A stretch of 7,221 bases of DNA from Solirubrobacteraceae bacterium (GCA_025935735.1 JAICUS010000310.1:1-7221); one strand, 5' to 3'. Shown: positions 1 to 5,965, numbered from the stretch's first letter. Notes: generated from the sequence alone by a model not told the origin. Numbers and translations are program-made.

Positions 1-121
1 GGAGCGCCTCGGGTTCACGGGCGAGGTGCGCGGCACGCCCGAGCAGGACGGCGTCCGGCCGCTGCCGTCGGTGTCCGAGCACGAGCAGCCCCGCCGCGTG
101 CCCGGCGCGACCAAGGGCTGA
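1..121 (+). CDS. 3' end of an unidentified protein gene (partial)
   Basis: An open frame enters from the left edge with codons starting at base 2 and ends at TGA 119-121, giving the last 39 residues. Every one of these 39 sense codons ends in G or C, which matches the real genes of this window and is the main reason to call it coding. The peptide runs from ERLGFTGEVRG to RRVPGATKG. It is polar, rich in Pro, Glu and Arg, with no membrane segment and no motif I recognise. It lies 300 bases upstream of xseA on the same strand. I do not recognise the family and assign no function. A frame +1 stretch stays open beyond the stop, so a frameshift in the real gene cannot be excluded, but nothing requires it. 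Confidence 0.55.
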   Translation, partial: ERLGFTGEVRGTPEQDGVRPLPSVSEHEQPRRVPGATKG

Positions 122-421
122 CCGCCACGCCGGAGCGCCGCGACGCCCGCCCGCCCGGCGCCGCTGGGCGGGACCTGTGGCTGCTCGCCCTGCGCGTGAG
201 CGGCGCCCGCGGGCCGTGTGCCGAGGCGGCGCGCAACGTGCTGCTGACGATCCTGCTGGCCCAGCTGCTGGCCGGTGCCGGGCACGACGGCCCGCCGCAT
301 CCGCCCCGCCGGGCGCCGCGCTCCGCGGGCCCGCGCCGCCACCGGCTGCCGCACCGCGACTCGCTGGCCGGGCGCCGACCGCGGGGGTGAGCCCGTCCGG
401 GCCGGCGCCTACGGTCCTCGG
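122..421. other. 300-bp gap with no convincing gene
   Basis: Nothing here is recognisable. One plus-strand frame, GTG 196 to TGA 388-390, would encode 64 residues with a short hydrophobic stretch (NVLLTILLAQLLAG) followed by an Arg/Pro-rich tail. Its third codon positions are mostly G/C, but so are those of other frames in this GC-rich stretch. It has no good SD, no ATG and no family resemblance, so I do not call it a gene. The xseA reading frame is open upstream to 275, but the residues before 422 do not look like an exonuclease VII N-terminus. I see no tRNA, no clear terminator and no repeat. Confidence 0.4.
410..415 (+). promoter_or_regulatory. possible -10 box of a leaderless xseA transcript
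   Basis: TACGGT fits the actinobacterial -10 pattern TANNNT and lies six bases before the xseA ATG. Transcription would then start at or within a base or two of the A of ATG. No SD-like sequence precedes the ATG (the bases are cctcgg), which agrees with a leaderless message. No good -35 hexamer is seen 16-19 bases upstream, so this remains a weak call. Confidence 0.3.
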
Positions 422-1849
422 ATGGCGACGCCCGCGGGCATCCCCGGTTCGACCTTGACCGGCCCCTGGCCGGTCGGCCACTACGCGGCGGCGCTGCGCG
501 AGCGGCTGCGCGGCTTCGCCCACGTGCAGGTGTTCGGCGAGGTGTTCGGCTTCAAGACCGGGCGGGCGAAGGTGTGGTTCGAGCTGCGCGACGCCGGCGG
601 GGCGCTGCCGTGCTCGATGTGGCGCGAGGACTTCGACCGGCTGGGCATCGGTGTGCTGGCCGACGGGGCGCAGGTCGTGGCGGCCGGCGGCTGCGACTTC
701 TACGCGGGCTCGCGCACCGCTTCTCCCGGGTTCTCGTTCGCGGTGACCGCGCTCCGCGTCGCCGGGGAGGGCGACCTGCTGGCCCAGCTCGCGCAGCTGC
801 GGCGCCGGCTGGCCGCCGAGGGTCTGTTCGAGCCCCAGAAGACGCTGCCGCGGCCGGCGCTGCCGCGCTGCATCGGCGTGGTCACGGGCGAGTCCGGCAA
901 GGCCCGCGACGACGTGCTGGCCGGGCTGCGGCGGCGCGGCTGGGCCGGCCGGGTGGTGTGGGGCTTCGCGCCGGTCCAGGACCGCCACGCGGCGCCGTTG
1001 GTGACCCGCGCGCTGCAGGATCTCGCGGCCTGCCCAGAGGTCGACGTGATCGTGGTCGCCCGCGGCGGCGGGTCGCTGGCCGACCTGTTCGCGTTCTGCG
1101 ACGAGACGCTGTGCCGCACGGTCGCGCTGCTGCGCGTGCCGGTCATCGCGTCCGTCGGCCACCACACCGACCGCACGCTGCTCGACGACGTGGCCGCGGT
1201 CGCCTGCTCGACCCCGACGCACGCCGCCGAGGCCGCGGTGCCGGTCGACTGCGCCGCCGCCCGCGCGGCGCTGACCGGGCTGGCGTCGCGGCTGGAGCGT
1301 CAGGGCCGCCGCGCGGTCGTCGACCGCGCCCGCGCCCTGTCGCGCCTCTCCCGCGCCCCGGGCCACCACCTCGAGCGCCACCGCGCCCGCCTGCACCAGC
1401 ACCTGCGCGAGCTCCGCGCGTCGACCCGCCGCGCGCTCGCCGAGGCGGAGCGCGACACGGCGGCGACCGCCGGACGGCTGGCGCGGCGGGCGGAGGCGCC
1501 GCGCGCGGCCACCGAGGCCCGGCGCGAGATCTCCACGCGCGCGCTCGGCCTGCAACGCCGGCACGCCGCGGCGCTCGCCGCCGCCGCCCGCGGGCGCGAC
1601 GCCCTGGCGGCGGACGCGGCCGCGATCGGCCGCGTCTCGCTCGTCCCACGCCGGCGCGAGCTCGACCGCCTGCTGGCCGTGCTCGCCGCCCACGACCCGC
1701 AGCGCACTCTGGAGCGCGGCTACGCGCTGCTCGAGGACCCGGCCGGCGAGCCGGTCACGTCCGCGGCCGTCGCCGGTTCGCTGCCGCGGCTCACCGTGCG
1801 GCTGCACGACGGGCGCGTGGGCGTCCGTCCGGACCGCGCGCAACCCTGA
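422..1849 (+). CDS. xseA: exodeoxyribonuclease VII large subunit XseA
   Basis: Catalytic subunit of exonuclease VII, a cytoplasmic nuclease that degrades single-stranded DNA into oligonucleotides and works in DNA repair with XseB. The 475-residue product is of normal length for the family. An N-terminal OB-fold (about residues 13-110) is followed by the nuclease core and an Arg/Ala-rich helical region (about 270-420). It ends in the typical motif DPQRTLERGYALL. The essential E. coli residues D155, R205, H238 and D241 correspond to D164, R214 (in RGGGS), H247 and D250, with exactly conserved spacing (50, 33 and 3 residues). The metal-site motif reads GHHTD rather than the usual GHETD. ATG 422 is chosen because the OB-fold begins just after it; the frame is open back to 275 but that part is low-complexity. 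There is no SD, and translation may be leaderless. xseB follows after 7 bases. Confidence 0.95.
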   Translation: MATPAGIPGSTLTGPWPVGHYAAALRERLRGFAHVQVFGEVFGFKTGRAKVWFELRDAGGALPCSMWREDFDRLGIGVLADGAQVVAAGGCDFYAGSRTASPGFSFAVTALRVAGEGDLLAQLAQLRRRLAAEGLFEPQKTLPRPALPRCIGVVTGESGKARDDVLAGLRRRGWAGRVVWGFAPVQDRHAAPLVTRALQDLAACPEVDVIVVARGGGSLADLFAFCDETLCRTVALLRVPVIASVGHHTDRTLLDDVAAVACSTPTHAAEAAVPVDCAAARAALTGLASRLERQGRRAVVDRARALSRLSRAPGHHLERHRARLHQHLRELRASTRRALAEAERDTAATAGRLARRAEAPRAATEARREISTRALGLQRRHAAALAAAARGRDALAADAAAIGRVSLVPRRRELDRLLAVLAAHDPQRTLERGYALLEDPAGEPVTSAAVAGSLPRLTVRLHDGRVGVRPDRAQP

Positions 1850-1856
1850 TGGGTCC

Positions 1857-2078
1857 ATGGATCTGAGCTACGAAGACGCGAGCGCCCGCCTCGAGGCGAT
1901 CATCGCCCGCCTGGACTCCGGCGAGGCCGGCCTGCGCGAGACGCTCGAGCTCTGCCGCGAGGGCCGAACGCTGGTCGAGCACTGCGCCGCCGAGCTCGAC
2001 GCGGTCGGCCAGGGGCTCGAGGAGCTGCGGCTCGACGAGCTGGTCGCGCGGTTGGAGCCGCGGCGCGCGGCGGCTTGA
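1857..2078 (+). CDS. xseB: exodeoxyribonuclease VII small subunit XseB
   Basis: Small subunit of exonuclease VII; in the known enzyme several copies bind the helical arm of XseA and are needed for activity. The 73-residue product is of typical size. It shows the family pattern: SYEDASARLEAIIARLDSGE at residues 4-23, then LRETLELCREG and a second helix ending GLEELRLDEL, a two-helix coiled coil. The acidic, Leu-rich composition suits a partner for the very basic XseA helices. The ATG is 7 bases after the xseA stop with no clear SD, so translation is probably coupled to xseA in a two-gene operon. A stem-loop follows directly and the next gene is convergent. Confidence 0.93.
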   Translation: MDLSYEDASARLEAIIARLDSGEAGLRETLELCREGRTLVEHCAAELDAVGQGLEELRLDELVARLEPRRAAA

Positions 2079-2081
2079 GTC

Positions 2082-2106
2082 TTGCCGGCGCCTCGTGGCG
2101 CCGCAA
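2082..2106. terminator. bidirectional stem-loop between xseB and the reductase gene
   Basis: CGGCGCC (2086-2092), loop TCGT and GGCGCCG (2097-2103) form a perfect 7-bp stem. It is extended by TTG (2082-2084) pairing with CAA (2104-2106) around one bulged C at 2085. It almost fills the 31-bp gap between two convergent stop codons, so it could end both transcripts. There is no long T run on either side, so it is a stem-loop-only terminator at best. Confidence 0.65.
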
Positions 2107-2109
2107 CTC

Positions 2110-3075
2110 TCAGCCGACGCGCACGACCGTCCGGCCCTGCAGCTCACCCCGCAGGATCGCGTCGAGAGCGTCCTCCAGCCCGTCCAGCGTCACCTCGCGG
2201 GCGATGGCCTCCGCCAAGTGAGGCGGCTTCAGATCGTCCGCCAGCCGCGCCCACGTCTCGCGCCGGTCCTCGATCGGCGTCTGCACCGAGTCGATGCCCA
2301 GCAGCGACACGCCGCGCAGGATGAACGGGAGCACCGACGTCGGCAGCGAGATCCCTGCCGTGTTCCCGCACGCCGCGACAGACGCGCCGTAGCGCAGGCC
2401 GCGCAGCACGCCGGCGAGGACGTCGCCGCCGACGCAGTCGACCGCGCCGGCCCAGACAGACTTGGCCAGCGGCCGCGTCTCGTCGCCGATGACGTCGGAG
2501 CGCGAGATCACGGACGAGGCGCCGAGCGACGACAGCCAGTCCTCGGCGTCCGACCCCGTCGAGGCGACCACCTCGTAGCCCCGGCCCGCCAGCACGTCCA
2601 CCGCGACCGAGCCGACGCCGCCCGACGCACCGGTGACCAGCACCGGGCCGTCGTCCGGCGACAACCCGCGCGCCTCCAGCGCGATCACGCAGCGCGCGGC
2701 CGTGTAGCCCGCCGTGCCGATGGCCATCGCGTCGCGCAGGGACAGGCCGTCGGGCAGTGGCACGACCCAGCCGGACGGCACGCGGGCGCGCTCGGCGTAG
2801 CCGCCGTGGTGCGCCACGCCGAGGTCGTAGCCGTGGGCGAGCACCTCGTCGCCGGACTCCGTGGTCCCCGCGAGGTCGATGCCCGGCACCAGCGGCGAGA
2901 TCCGGGCCACCTGGCCCTTCGGGATCGTGGCCAGCGCGTCCTTGTAGTTGACGCTCGACCAGGCGACGCGCACCTCCACGTCGCCCTCGCCGAGGTCGAA
3001 GTCGTCCGGCAGGTCCCGCAGGCCGCGCGCGACGTCGTCGCCGTCCTCGGACCGCTCCGCGATGAAGGCCTTCAC
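2110..3075 (-). CDS. acuI: YhdH/AcuI-type NADPH-dependent reductase (acrylyl-CoA reductase-like, MDR family)
   Basis: Zinc-free medium-chain dehydrogenase/reductase of the YhdH/YhfP group. The E. coli member reduces acrylyl-CoA to propionyl-CoA with NADPH in the cytoplasm, and that is the best guess for this one. The 321-residue product matches family length (E. coli 324) and is collinear with it: SSVNYKDAL (40-48), PGIDLAGT (64-71), the nucleotide-binding loop TGASGGVGS (148-156), VWAGAVDCVGG (207-217), YGASVAACG (229-237), PFILRGVSLLGIDSV (250-264) and the final QGRTVVRV. The Cys and His zinc ligands of alcohol dehydrogenases are absent, as expected. The start is GTG 3075, because MKAFIAE aligns with the family N-terminus; the frame stays open further upstream but there overlaps the FHA gene. 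It begins 11 bases after the FHA stop, with a weak SD, so it is probably co-transcribed. The exact substrate is not proven; quinone oxidoreductase is the older generic name. Confidence 0.88.
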   Translation of the reverse strand: MKAFIAERSEDGDDVARGLRDLPDDFDLGEGDVEVRVAWSSVNYKDALATIPKGQVARISPLVPGIDLAGTTESGDEVLAHGYDLGVAHHGGYAERARVPSGWVVPLPDGLSLRDAMAIGTAGYTAARCVIALEARGLSPDDGPVLVTGASGGVGSVAVDVLAGRGYEVVASTGSDAEDWLSSLGASSVISRSDVIGDETRPLAKSVWAGAVDCVGGDVLAGVLRGLRYGASVAACGNTAGISLPTSVLPFILRGVSLLGIDSVQTPIEDRRETWARLADDLKPPHLAEAIAREVTLDGLEDALDAILRGELQGRTVVRVG

Positions 3076-3086
3076 GGAGCGGAAGA

Positions 3087-3779
3087 CTAGCTCTGCGTGC
3101 CGCCGCCCTCGTCGGCGCCCACCAACCCCGAGCGCACGGCGAGCAGCGCGACCTCGGCGCGCCGCTCCGGGCGCGGCATGTCCTCCAGCCCGAACAGGCG
3201 GGCCAGCAGGTCGAGCTCCTGGGTGACCACGTCGACGGCGATCCCCGTGGCGTCGGACACCTCGAGGTCGGACGCCGGGTTGAAGCCGTCGCCGTCCGCG
3301 AACAGCGGCTTGCACAGCGCGCGCAGGATGCGCTGCTGCTGCTCGGAGAAGCGGGGCGTGGCGCTCAGCTCGCCCTGGACCATCGTCGGCCCCGGCCCGC
3401 CCTCGCCCGGCTGATGGAAGCCGAGTATCGTGCGGCCGATCTTCACGAGGTCGCCGTCGGACAGCCGCCGGCGGCCCGCCAGCCGCAGCCCGTTCACCCA
3501 GGTGCCGTTCTGGGACCAGCCGTCGTCGCAGATCGTCCACTCGCCGGCGCGGAAGGACAACTCGGCGTGCAGCCGCGATGCCTCCGGGTCCCAGCCCAGC
3601 GAGATGTCGGCCTCGTTGCGGCGGCCGACGGTCACCGCCTCCGCGGGCTCGAGCGCGTGGATGTGCTGGCGGCCGTCGCCGTCGCGGAACATCAGGAACG
3701 GCAGGCCGCGCTCCACCGCGGCGCGCCGCTCCTCGAGCTCCTCCGGGGTGCGGCTTCCGAGCGTGGCGGGGGTCTCCAT
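3087..3779 (-). CDS. FHA-domain protein with C-terminal winged-helix-like DNA-binding region
   Basis: 230-residue cytoplasmic protein with no signal peptide or membrane segment. The forkhead-associated domain spans about residues 46-122. It keeps the phosphothreonine-binding residues: GRR (52-54), SRLH (S68, R69, H71) and SQNGTWVNG (N91, G92, T93), followed by LSDGDLVKIG. FHA domains bind phosphothreonine peptides made by Ser/Thr kinases. Residues about 143-220 (from FSEQQQRILRALCKP to ALLAVRSGLV) resemble the helix-turn-helix tail found on some actinobacterial FHA proteins, so a phosphorylation-responsive regulator is likely; this is inferred. The ATG at 3779 has no clear SD and lies close to a possible -10 box. 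The gene sits between the thiolase (58 bases upstream) and the reductase (11 bases downstream), all on one strand. Its DNA target and partner kinase are unknown. Confidence 0.85.
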   Translation of the reverse strand: METPATLGSRTPEELEERRAAVERGLPFLMFRDGDGRQHIHALEPAEAVTVGRRNEADISLGWDPEASRLHAELSFRAGEWTICDDGWSQNGTWVNGLRLAGRRRLSDGDLVKIGRTILGFHQPGEGGPGPTMVQGELSATPRFSEQQQRILRALCKPLFADGDGFNPASDLEVSDATGIAVDVVTQELDLLARLFGLEDMPRPERRAEVALLAVRSGLVGADEGGGTQS

Positions 3780-3789
3780 GCGAACGCTG

Positions 3790-3795
3790 ACCCTA
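3790..3795 (-). promoter_or_regulatory. possible -10 box for the FHA gene
   Basis: Read on the minus strand this is TAGGGT (TANNNT), ending 10 bases before the FHA ATG. A start 6-8 bases further on would leave a leader of only a few bases, which fits the missing SD. A TTGTAC lies 18 bases upstream as a poor -35. If real, the FHA gene and the reductase have a promoter separate from the thiolase. Confidence 0.25.
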
Positions 3796-3837
3796 CAACC
3801 GCCCGGCGGGCCCGTACAAGGGTCTCGCCTTGCGACG

Positions 3838-5007
3838 TCACATTCGCTGGATGATCGTCCCGGTCCCCAGGCCGCCGCCGCAGCACATCGTCACGAGCCC
3901 GACCTCCTTGTCGGAGCGCTCGAGCTCGTGCAGCAGCGTGGTGATCAAGCGGGCGCCGGTGGAGCCGAGCGGGTGCCCGAGCGCCATCGCGCCGCCGTTG
4001 ACGTTGACCCGGTCCATGTCGGGCTCCAGCTCCCGCGACCAGGCGAGCACGACCGGCGCGAACGCCTCGTTGACCTCGAACAGGTCGATGTCGCCGATGC
4101 TCATCCCGTTGCGCTCGAGCAGCTTCCGGGTCGCCGGGATCGGGCCGGTGAGCATCATCACCGGGTCCACGCCGACCGTGGTCTGGTCGACGATCTTCGC
4201 CCGCGGCGTCAGGCCGAGCTCGGACGCCTTCTCGGCCGCCATGAGCAGCACCGCCGCGGCGCCGTCGGAGATCTGCGACGAGTTGCCCGCGGTCACGCGG
4301 CCGTCCGGCTTGAACGCCGGCTTCAAGCCGGCCAGGGCCTCCAGCGTGGTGTCCGGCCGGATGCCCTGGTCGGACACGTAGGTGTCGCCGTTGACCTGGA
4401 ACGGCAGGATCTCGCGCTCGAAGCGCCCCTCTTCCGTCGCCCGGTGCGCGAGCTGGTGCGAGCGCAGCGCCAGCTCGTCGAGCTCGTGGCGGGGCAGCTC
4501 CCACTTGTCGGCGATCATCTCGGCCGACAGGCCCTGGGGGACGAGGTTGTAGCGCTCCATCAGCGCCGGCGGGAACGGCGACCCGACGGTGTCGGTGAAC
4601 TTCAGCCCGACGCCCAGCGGGATGTGGCCCATGTGCTCGACGCCGCCCCCGACGGCCACGTCGTGCACGCCGGCGGCGATCAGCGCCGCGGCGAAGTTGA
4701 CCGCCTGCTGCGCCGAGCCGCACTGGCGGTCGACCGTGGTCGCCGGCGTCTCGAGCGGCAGCCCCGCCTGCAGCCAGGCGTTGCGGGTGACGTTGACGCT
4801 CTGCTCGCCGAACTGCTGCACGCAGCCGCCGACCACGTCCTCGACGGTGTCGGCCGGGATCCCGGCGCGCTCGATGACCGCGGTGAACGTCCGGCCGAGG
4901 AGCTCGTTCGGGTGGACGTCGCGGTAGTAGCCCTTCTCGGGATGCCCGCGCCCCACGGGGGTGCGGACGGCTTCGACGATGACGACTTCTCGGCCCGACT
5001 GCGGCAT
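3838..5007 (-). CDS. acetyl-CoA acyltransferase (thiolase family)
   Basis: Thiolase that either splits 3-ketoacyl-CoA with CoA or condenses two acyl-CoAs; cytoplasmic, acting in beta-oxidation or a related acyl-CoA route. At 389 residues it has the normal bacterial length. All active-site parts are present: nucleophile C96 in VDRQCGSAQQAV, NEAF (313-316), H345 in GGAMALGHPLGSTGAR, and acid/base C375 in MCCGGGLGTG. GNSSQISDGAAA (241-252) is also typical. RQCGSAQQ in place of the common CASG form resembles actinobacterial FadA-like and steroid-type thiolases, but I cannot fix the substrate. The ATG at 5007 has an excellent SD, GGAGGAG, six bases upstream. The gene diverges from a 3-hydroxyacyl-CoA dehydrogenase, which carries out the preceding step of beta-oxidation, and may be controlled with it through the palindrome between them. 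Confidence 0.93.
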   Translation of the reverse strand: MPQSGREVVIVEAVRTPVGRGHPEKGYYRDVHPNELLGRTFTAVIERAGIPADTVEDVVGGCVQQFGEQSVNVTRNAWLQAGLPLETPATTVDRQCGSAQQAVNFAAALIAAGVHDVAVGGGVEHMGHIPLGVGLKFTDTVGSPFPPALMERYNLVPQGLSAEMIADKWELPRHELDELALRSHQLAHRATEEGRFEREILPFQVNGDTYVSDQGIRPDTTLEALAGLKPAFKPDGRVTAGNSSQISDGAAAVLLMAAEKASELGLTPRAKIVDQTTVGVDPVMMLTGPIPATRKLLERNGMSIGDIDLFEVNEAFAPVVLAWSRELEPDMDRVNVNGGAMALGHPLGSTGARLITTLLHELERSDKEVGLVTMCCGGGLGTGTIIQRM

Positions 5008-5013
5008 TTGTGG

Positions 5014-5020
5014 CTCCTCC
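5014..5020 (-). promoter_or_regulatory. ribosome binding site of the thiolase gene
   Basis: The minus strand reads GGAGGAG six bases before the ATG at 5007. It is one of only two strong SD sequences seen before genes in the window and supports this start. Confidence 0.85.
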
Positions 5021-5036
5021 GGTGCGTTACCGGGGT

Positions 5037-5042
5037 AGTCTA
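5037..5042 (-). promoter_or_regulatory. candidate -10 box of the thiolase gene
   Basis: The minus strand reads TAGACT, four of six matches to TATAAT, 29 bases before the ATG. This would give a leader of about 22 bases that contains the SD. A TTGACT lies 20 bases upstream, inside the palindrome at 5053-5068. That spacing is long for a -35, so the pair is tentative. Confidence 0.35.
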
Positions 5043-5052
5043 CGCAGAGCCG

Positions 5053-5068
5053 TTGACTGGCTAGTCAA
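5053..5068. promoter_or_regulatory. palindromic operator candidate between divergent acyl-CoA genes
   Basis: TTGACT (5053-5058), spacer GGCT and AGTCAA (5063-5068) make a perfect 6+4+6 inverted repeat in the 78-bp space between the thiolase and the 3-hydroxyacyl-CoA dehydrogenase. The size and symmetry suit a dimeric repressor such as TetR-type regulators, which commonly control fatty-acid genes from such sites; the identity of the regulator is inferred. Each arm reads TTGACT on its own strand and so resembles a -35 element. A protein bound here would sit 5 bases before the dehydrogenase SD and block both directions. Confidence 0.6.
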
Positions 5069-5073
5069 TCAAT

Positions 5074-5078
5074 GGAGG
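5074..5078 (+). promoter_or_regulatory. ribosome binding site of the 3-hydroxyacyl-CoA dehydrogenase gene
   Basis: GGAGG lies seven bases before GTG 5086 and decides that start: no ATG is near, and the Rossmann fold begins within the first ten residues. Confidence 0.85.
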
Positions 5079-5085
5079 TCCAGTC

Positions 5086-5877
5086 GTGTCGGAACGCTTG
5101 GCGATAGCGGGATCCGGGGCCATCGCGTGCGGCCTGGCGGCGGTAGCCGCGGGCCGTGGCCACGTGACCGTATTCGCCCGCTCCGACGGCTCCTGCGACA
5201 AGGCGCAGGCCAAGCTGGACAAGCTGTGCGAGAGGCTCGGCACCCACGTCAACGGCAACGTGACCATCAGCCGCGACCCCGCGGTGCTGCGCGACGCGAC
5301 GTTCGTCGTGGAGGCGATCGTCGAGGACCCGCGGGCCAAGGCCGGCGTGTGGCGCAAGCTCTCCCGGCACCTCGGCGACGACGCGGTGCTGGCCACCACC
5401 ACCTCGTCGCTGCCGGTGAGCGAGCTGGCCGCCGCGAGCGGGCACCCGGAGCGCTTCGTCGGCCTGCACGTGTTCAACCCGGTGCCGAAGATGGACCTGG
5501 TCGAGCTCGCGTTCCCGCCCGAGGCGACCGCGCGGACCCGCGAGCGCGCCCACAACCTCTGCGCCGCGCTGGGCAAGACCGCGGTCGAGGTCCCGGACAC
5601 GCCGGGCTTCGTGGTCAACCGGCTGCTGTTCCCGTACCTGTTCGAGGCCGTGCGGCTGATGGAGCGCACCGGGCTGGAGCCCGAGGCGATCGACACGTGC
5701 ATGACGCTGGGCGCCGGCCATCCCATGGGGCCGCTGGCGCTGCTGGACCTCGTCGGGCTCGACGTCAGCGCCGCGATCGGGGAGACGATCGGCGCCGAGG
5801 TGCCCGAGCGCGTGCGCGCCCTGATCGCCGAAAACGCCCTCGGAAGAAAGTCTGGCCGCGGGTTCTTCCAATATTAA
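5086..5877 (+). CDS. 3-hydroxyacyl-CoA (3-hydroxybutyryl-CoA) dehydrogenase, single-domain form
   Basis: Cytoplasmic enzyme interconverting 3-hydroxyacyl-CoA and 3-ketoacyl-CoA, the step before thiolase. The 263-residue product is somewhat shorter than the usual ~280-residue form but complete. Residues about 4-170 form the Rossmann domain and 171-263 the helical C-terminal domain ending GRKSGRGFF. The catalytic set of the human enzyme (S137, H158, E170, N208) matches S107, H128, E140 and N178 with identical spacing. Also typical are GLHVFNPVPKMDLVE (126-140) and DTPGFVVNRL (171-180). The cofactor site differs: the loop is GSGAIACG, with Ala14 where most NAD enzymes have Gly, and Arg32 stands where the NAD-binding Asp normally ends strand 2. 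Both changes suggest NADP(H); that is inferred. A GTG start with a strong SD is used. Codons ending in A or T cluster at the first ~30 and last 15 codons. Confidence 0.93.
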   Translation: MSERLAIAGSGAIACGLAAVAAGRGHVTVFARSDGSCDKAQAKLDKLCERLGTHVNGNVTISRDPAVLRDATFVVEAIVEDPRAKAGVWRKLSRHLGDDAVLATTTSSLPVSELAAASGHPERFVGLHVFNPVPKMDLVELAFPPEATARTRERAHNLCAALGKTAVEVPDTPGFVVNRLLFPYLFEAVRLMERTGLEPEAIDTCMTLGAGHPMGPLALLDLVGLDVSAAIGETIGAEVPERVRALIAENALGRKSGRGFFQY

Positions 5878-5908
5878 GCCCGCCGCGGTAATGTTTAGCT
5901 CGCGTTGA

Positions 5909-5944
5909 GAGAAGGTTGGGACGATCCCGACGCGACGATTTCTC
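5909..5944 (+). other. weak two-part stem-loop downstream of the dehydrogenase
   Basis: GTTGGGA (5915-5921), loop CGA and TCCCGAC (5925-5931) form a 7-bp stem with one G-T pair. GAGAA (5909-5913) can pair with TTCTC (5940-5944) around it, leaving a lopsided inner loop. An alternative 4-bp hairpin (CGAT 5936-5939 with ATCG 5945-5948) competes. It might contribute to transcript ending; it is not a known RNA family that I recognise. Confidence 0.3.
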
Positions 5945-5965
5945 ATCGCACCCCTCCTCCAGAAC

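Noticed and set aside
275..421. N-terminal extension of xseA to an ATG at 275
   Set aside because: The extra 49 residues are Arg/Pro/Ala low complexity, and the OB-fold of the family starts just after Met at 422, giving the normal family length.
3076..3540. Longer reductase frame with an upstream ATG at 3540
   Set aside because: It would overlap most of the FHA gene, and MKAFIAE from GTG 3075 matches the YhdH N-terminus.
3796..3837. Terminator between thiolase and FHA gene
   Set aside because: Only short GC-rich self-complementary bits (around GCCCGGCGGGC) are present, with no clear long stem or T run, so read-through into the FHA gene is as likely as termination.
3430..5064. Long 544-codon plus-strand frame opposite the FHA and thiolase genes
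   Set aside because: A typical antisense shadow in very GC-rich DNA: no SD, no motif, and the opposite strand carries two well-recognised proteins.
5065..5946. A 293-codon minus-strand frame opposite the dehydrogenase, starting ATG 5946 with a strong SD-like GGAGGAGG upstream
   Set aside because: It is fully antisense to a gene with clear catalytic motifs, its product matches no family and is rich in shadow-type residues, and the SD arises from a simple C/T run at 5951-5960.
5881..5950. Possible tRNA or known small RNA from the stem-loops at 5909-5944
   Set aside because: No cloverleaf, no TTC loop and no anticodon arm; the stems are short and lopsided.
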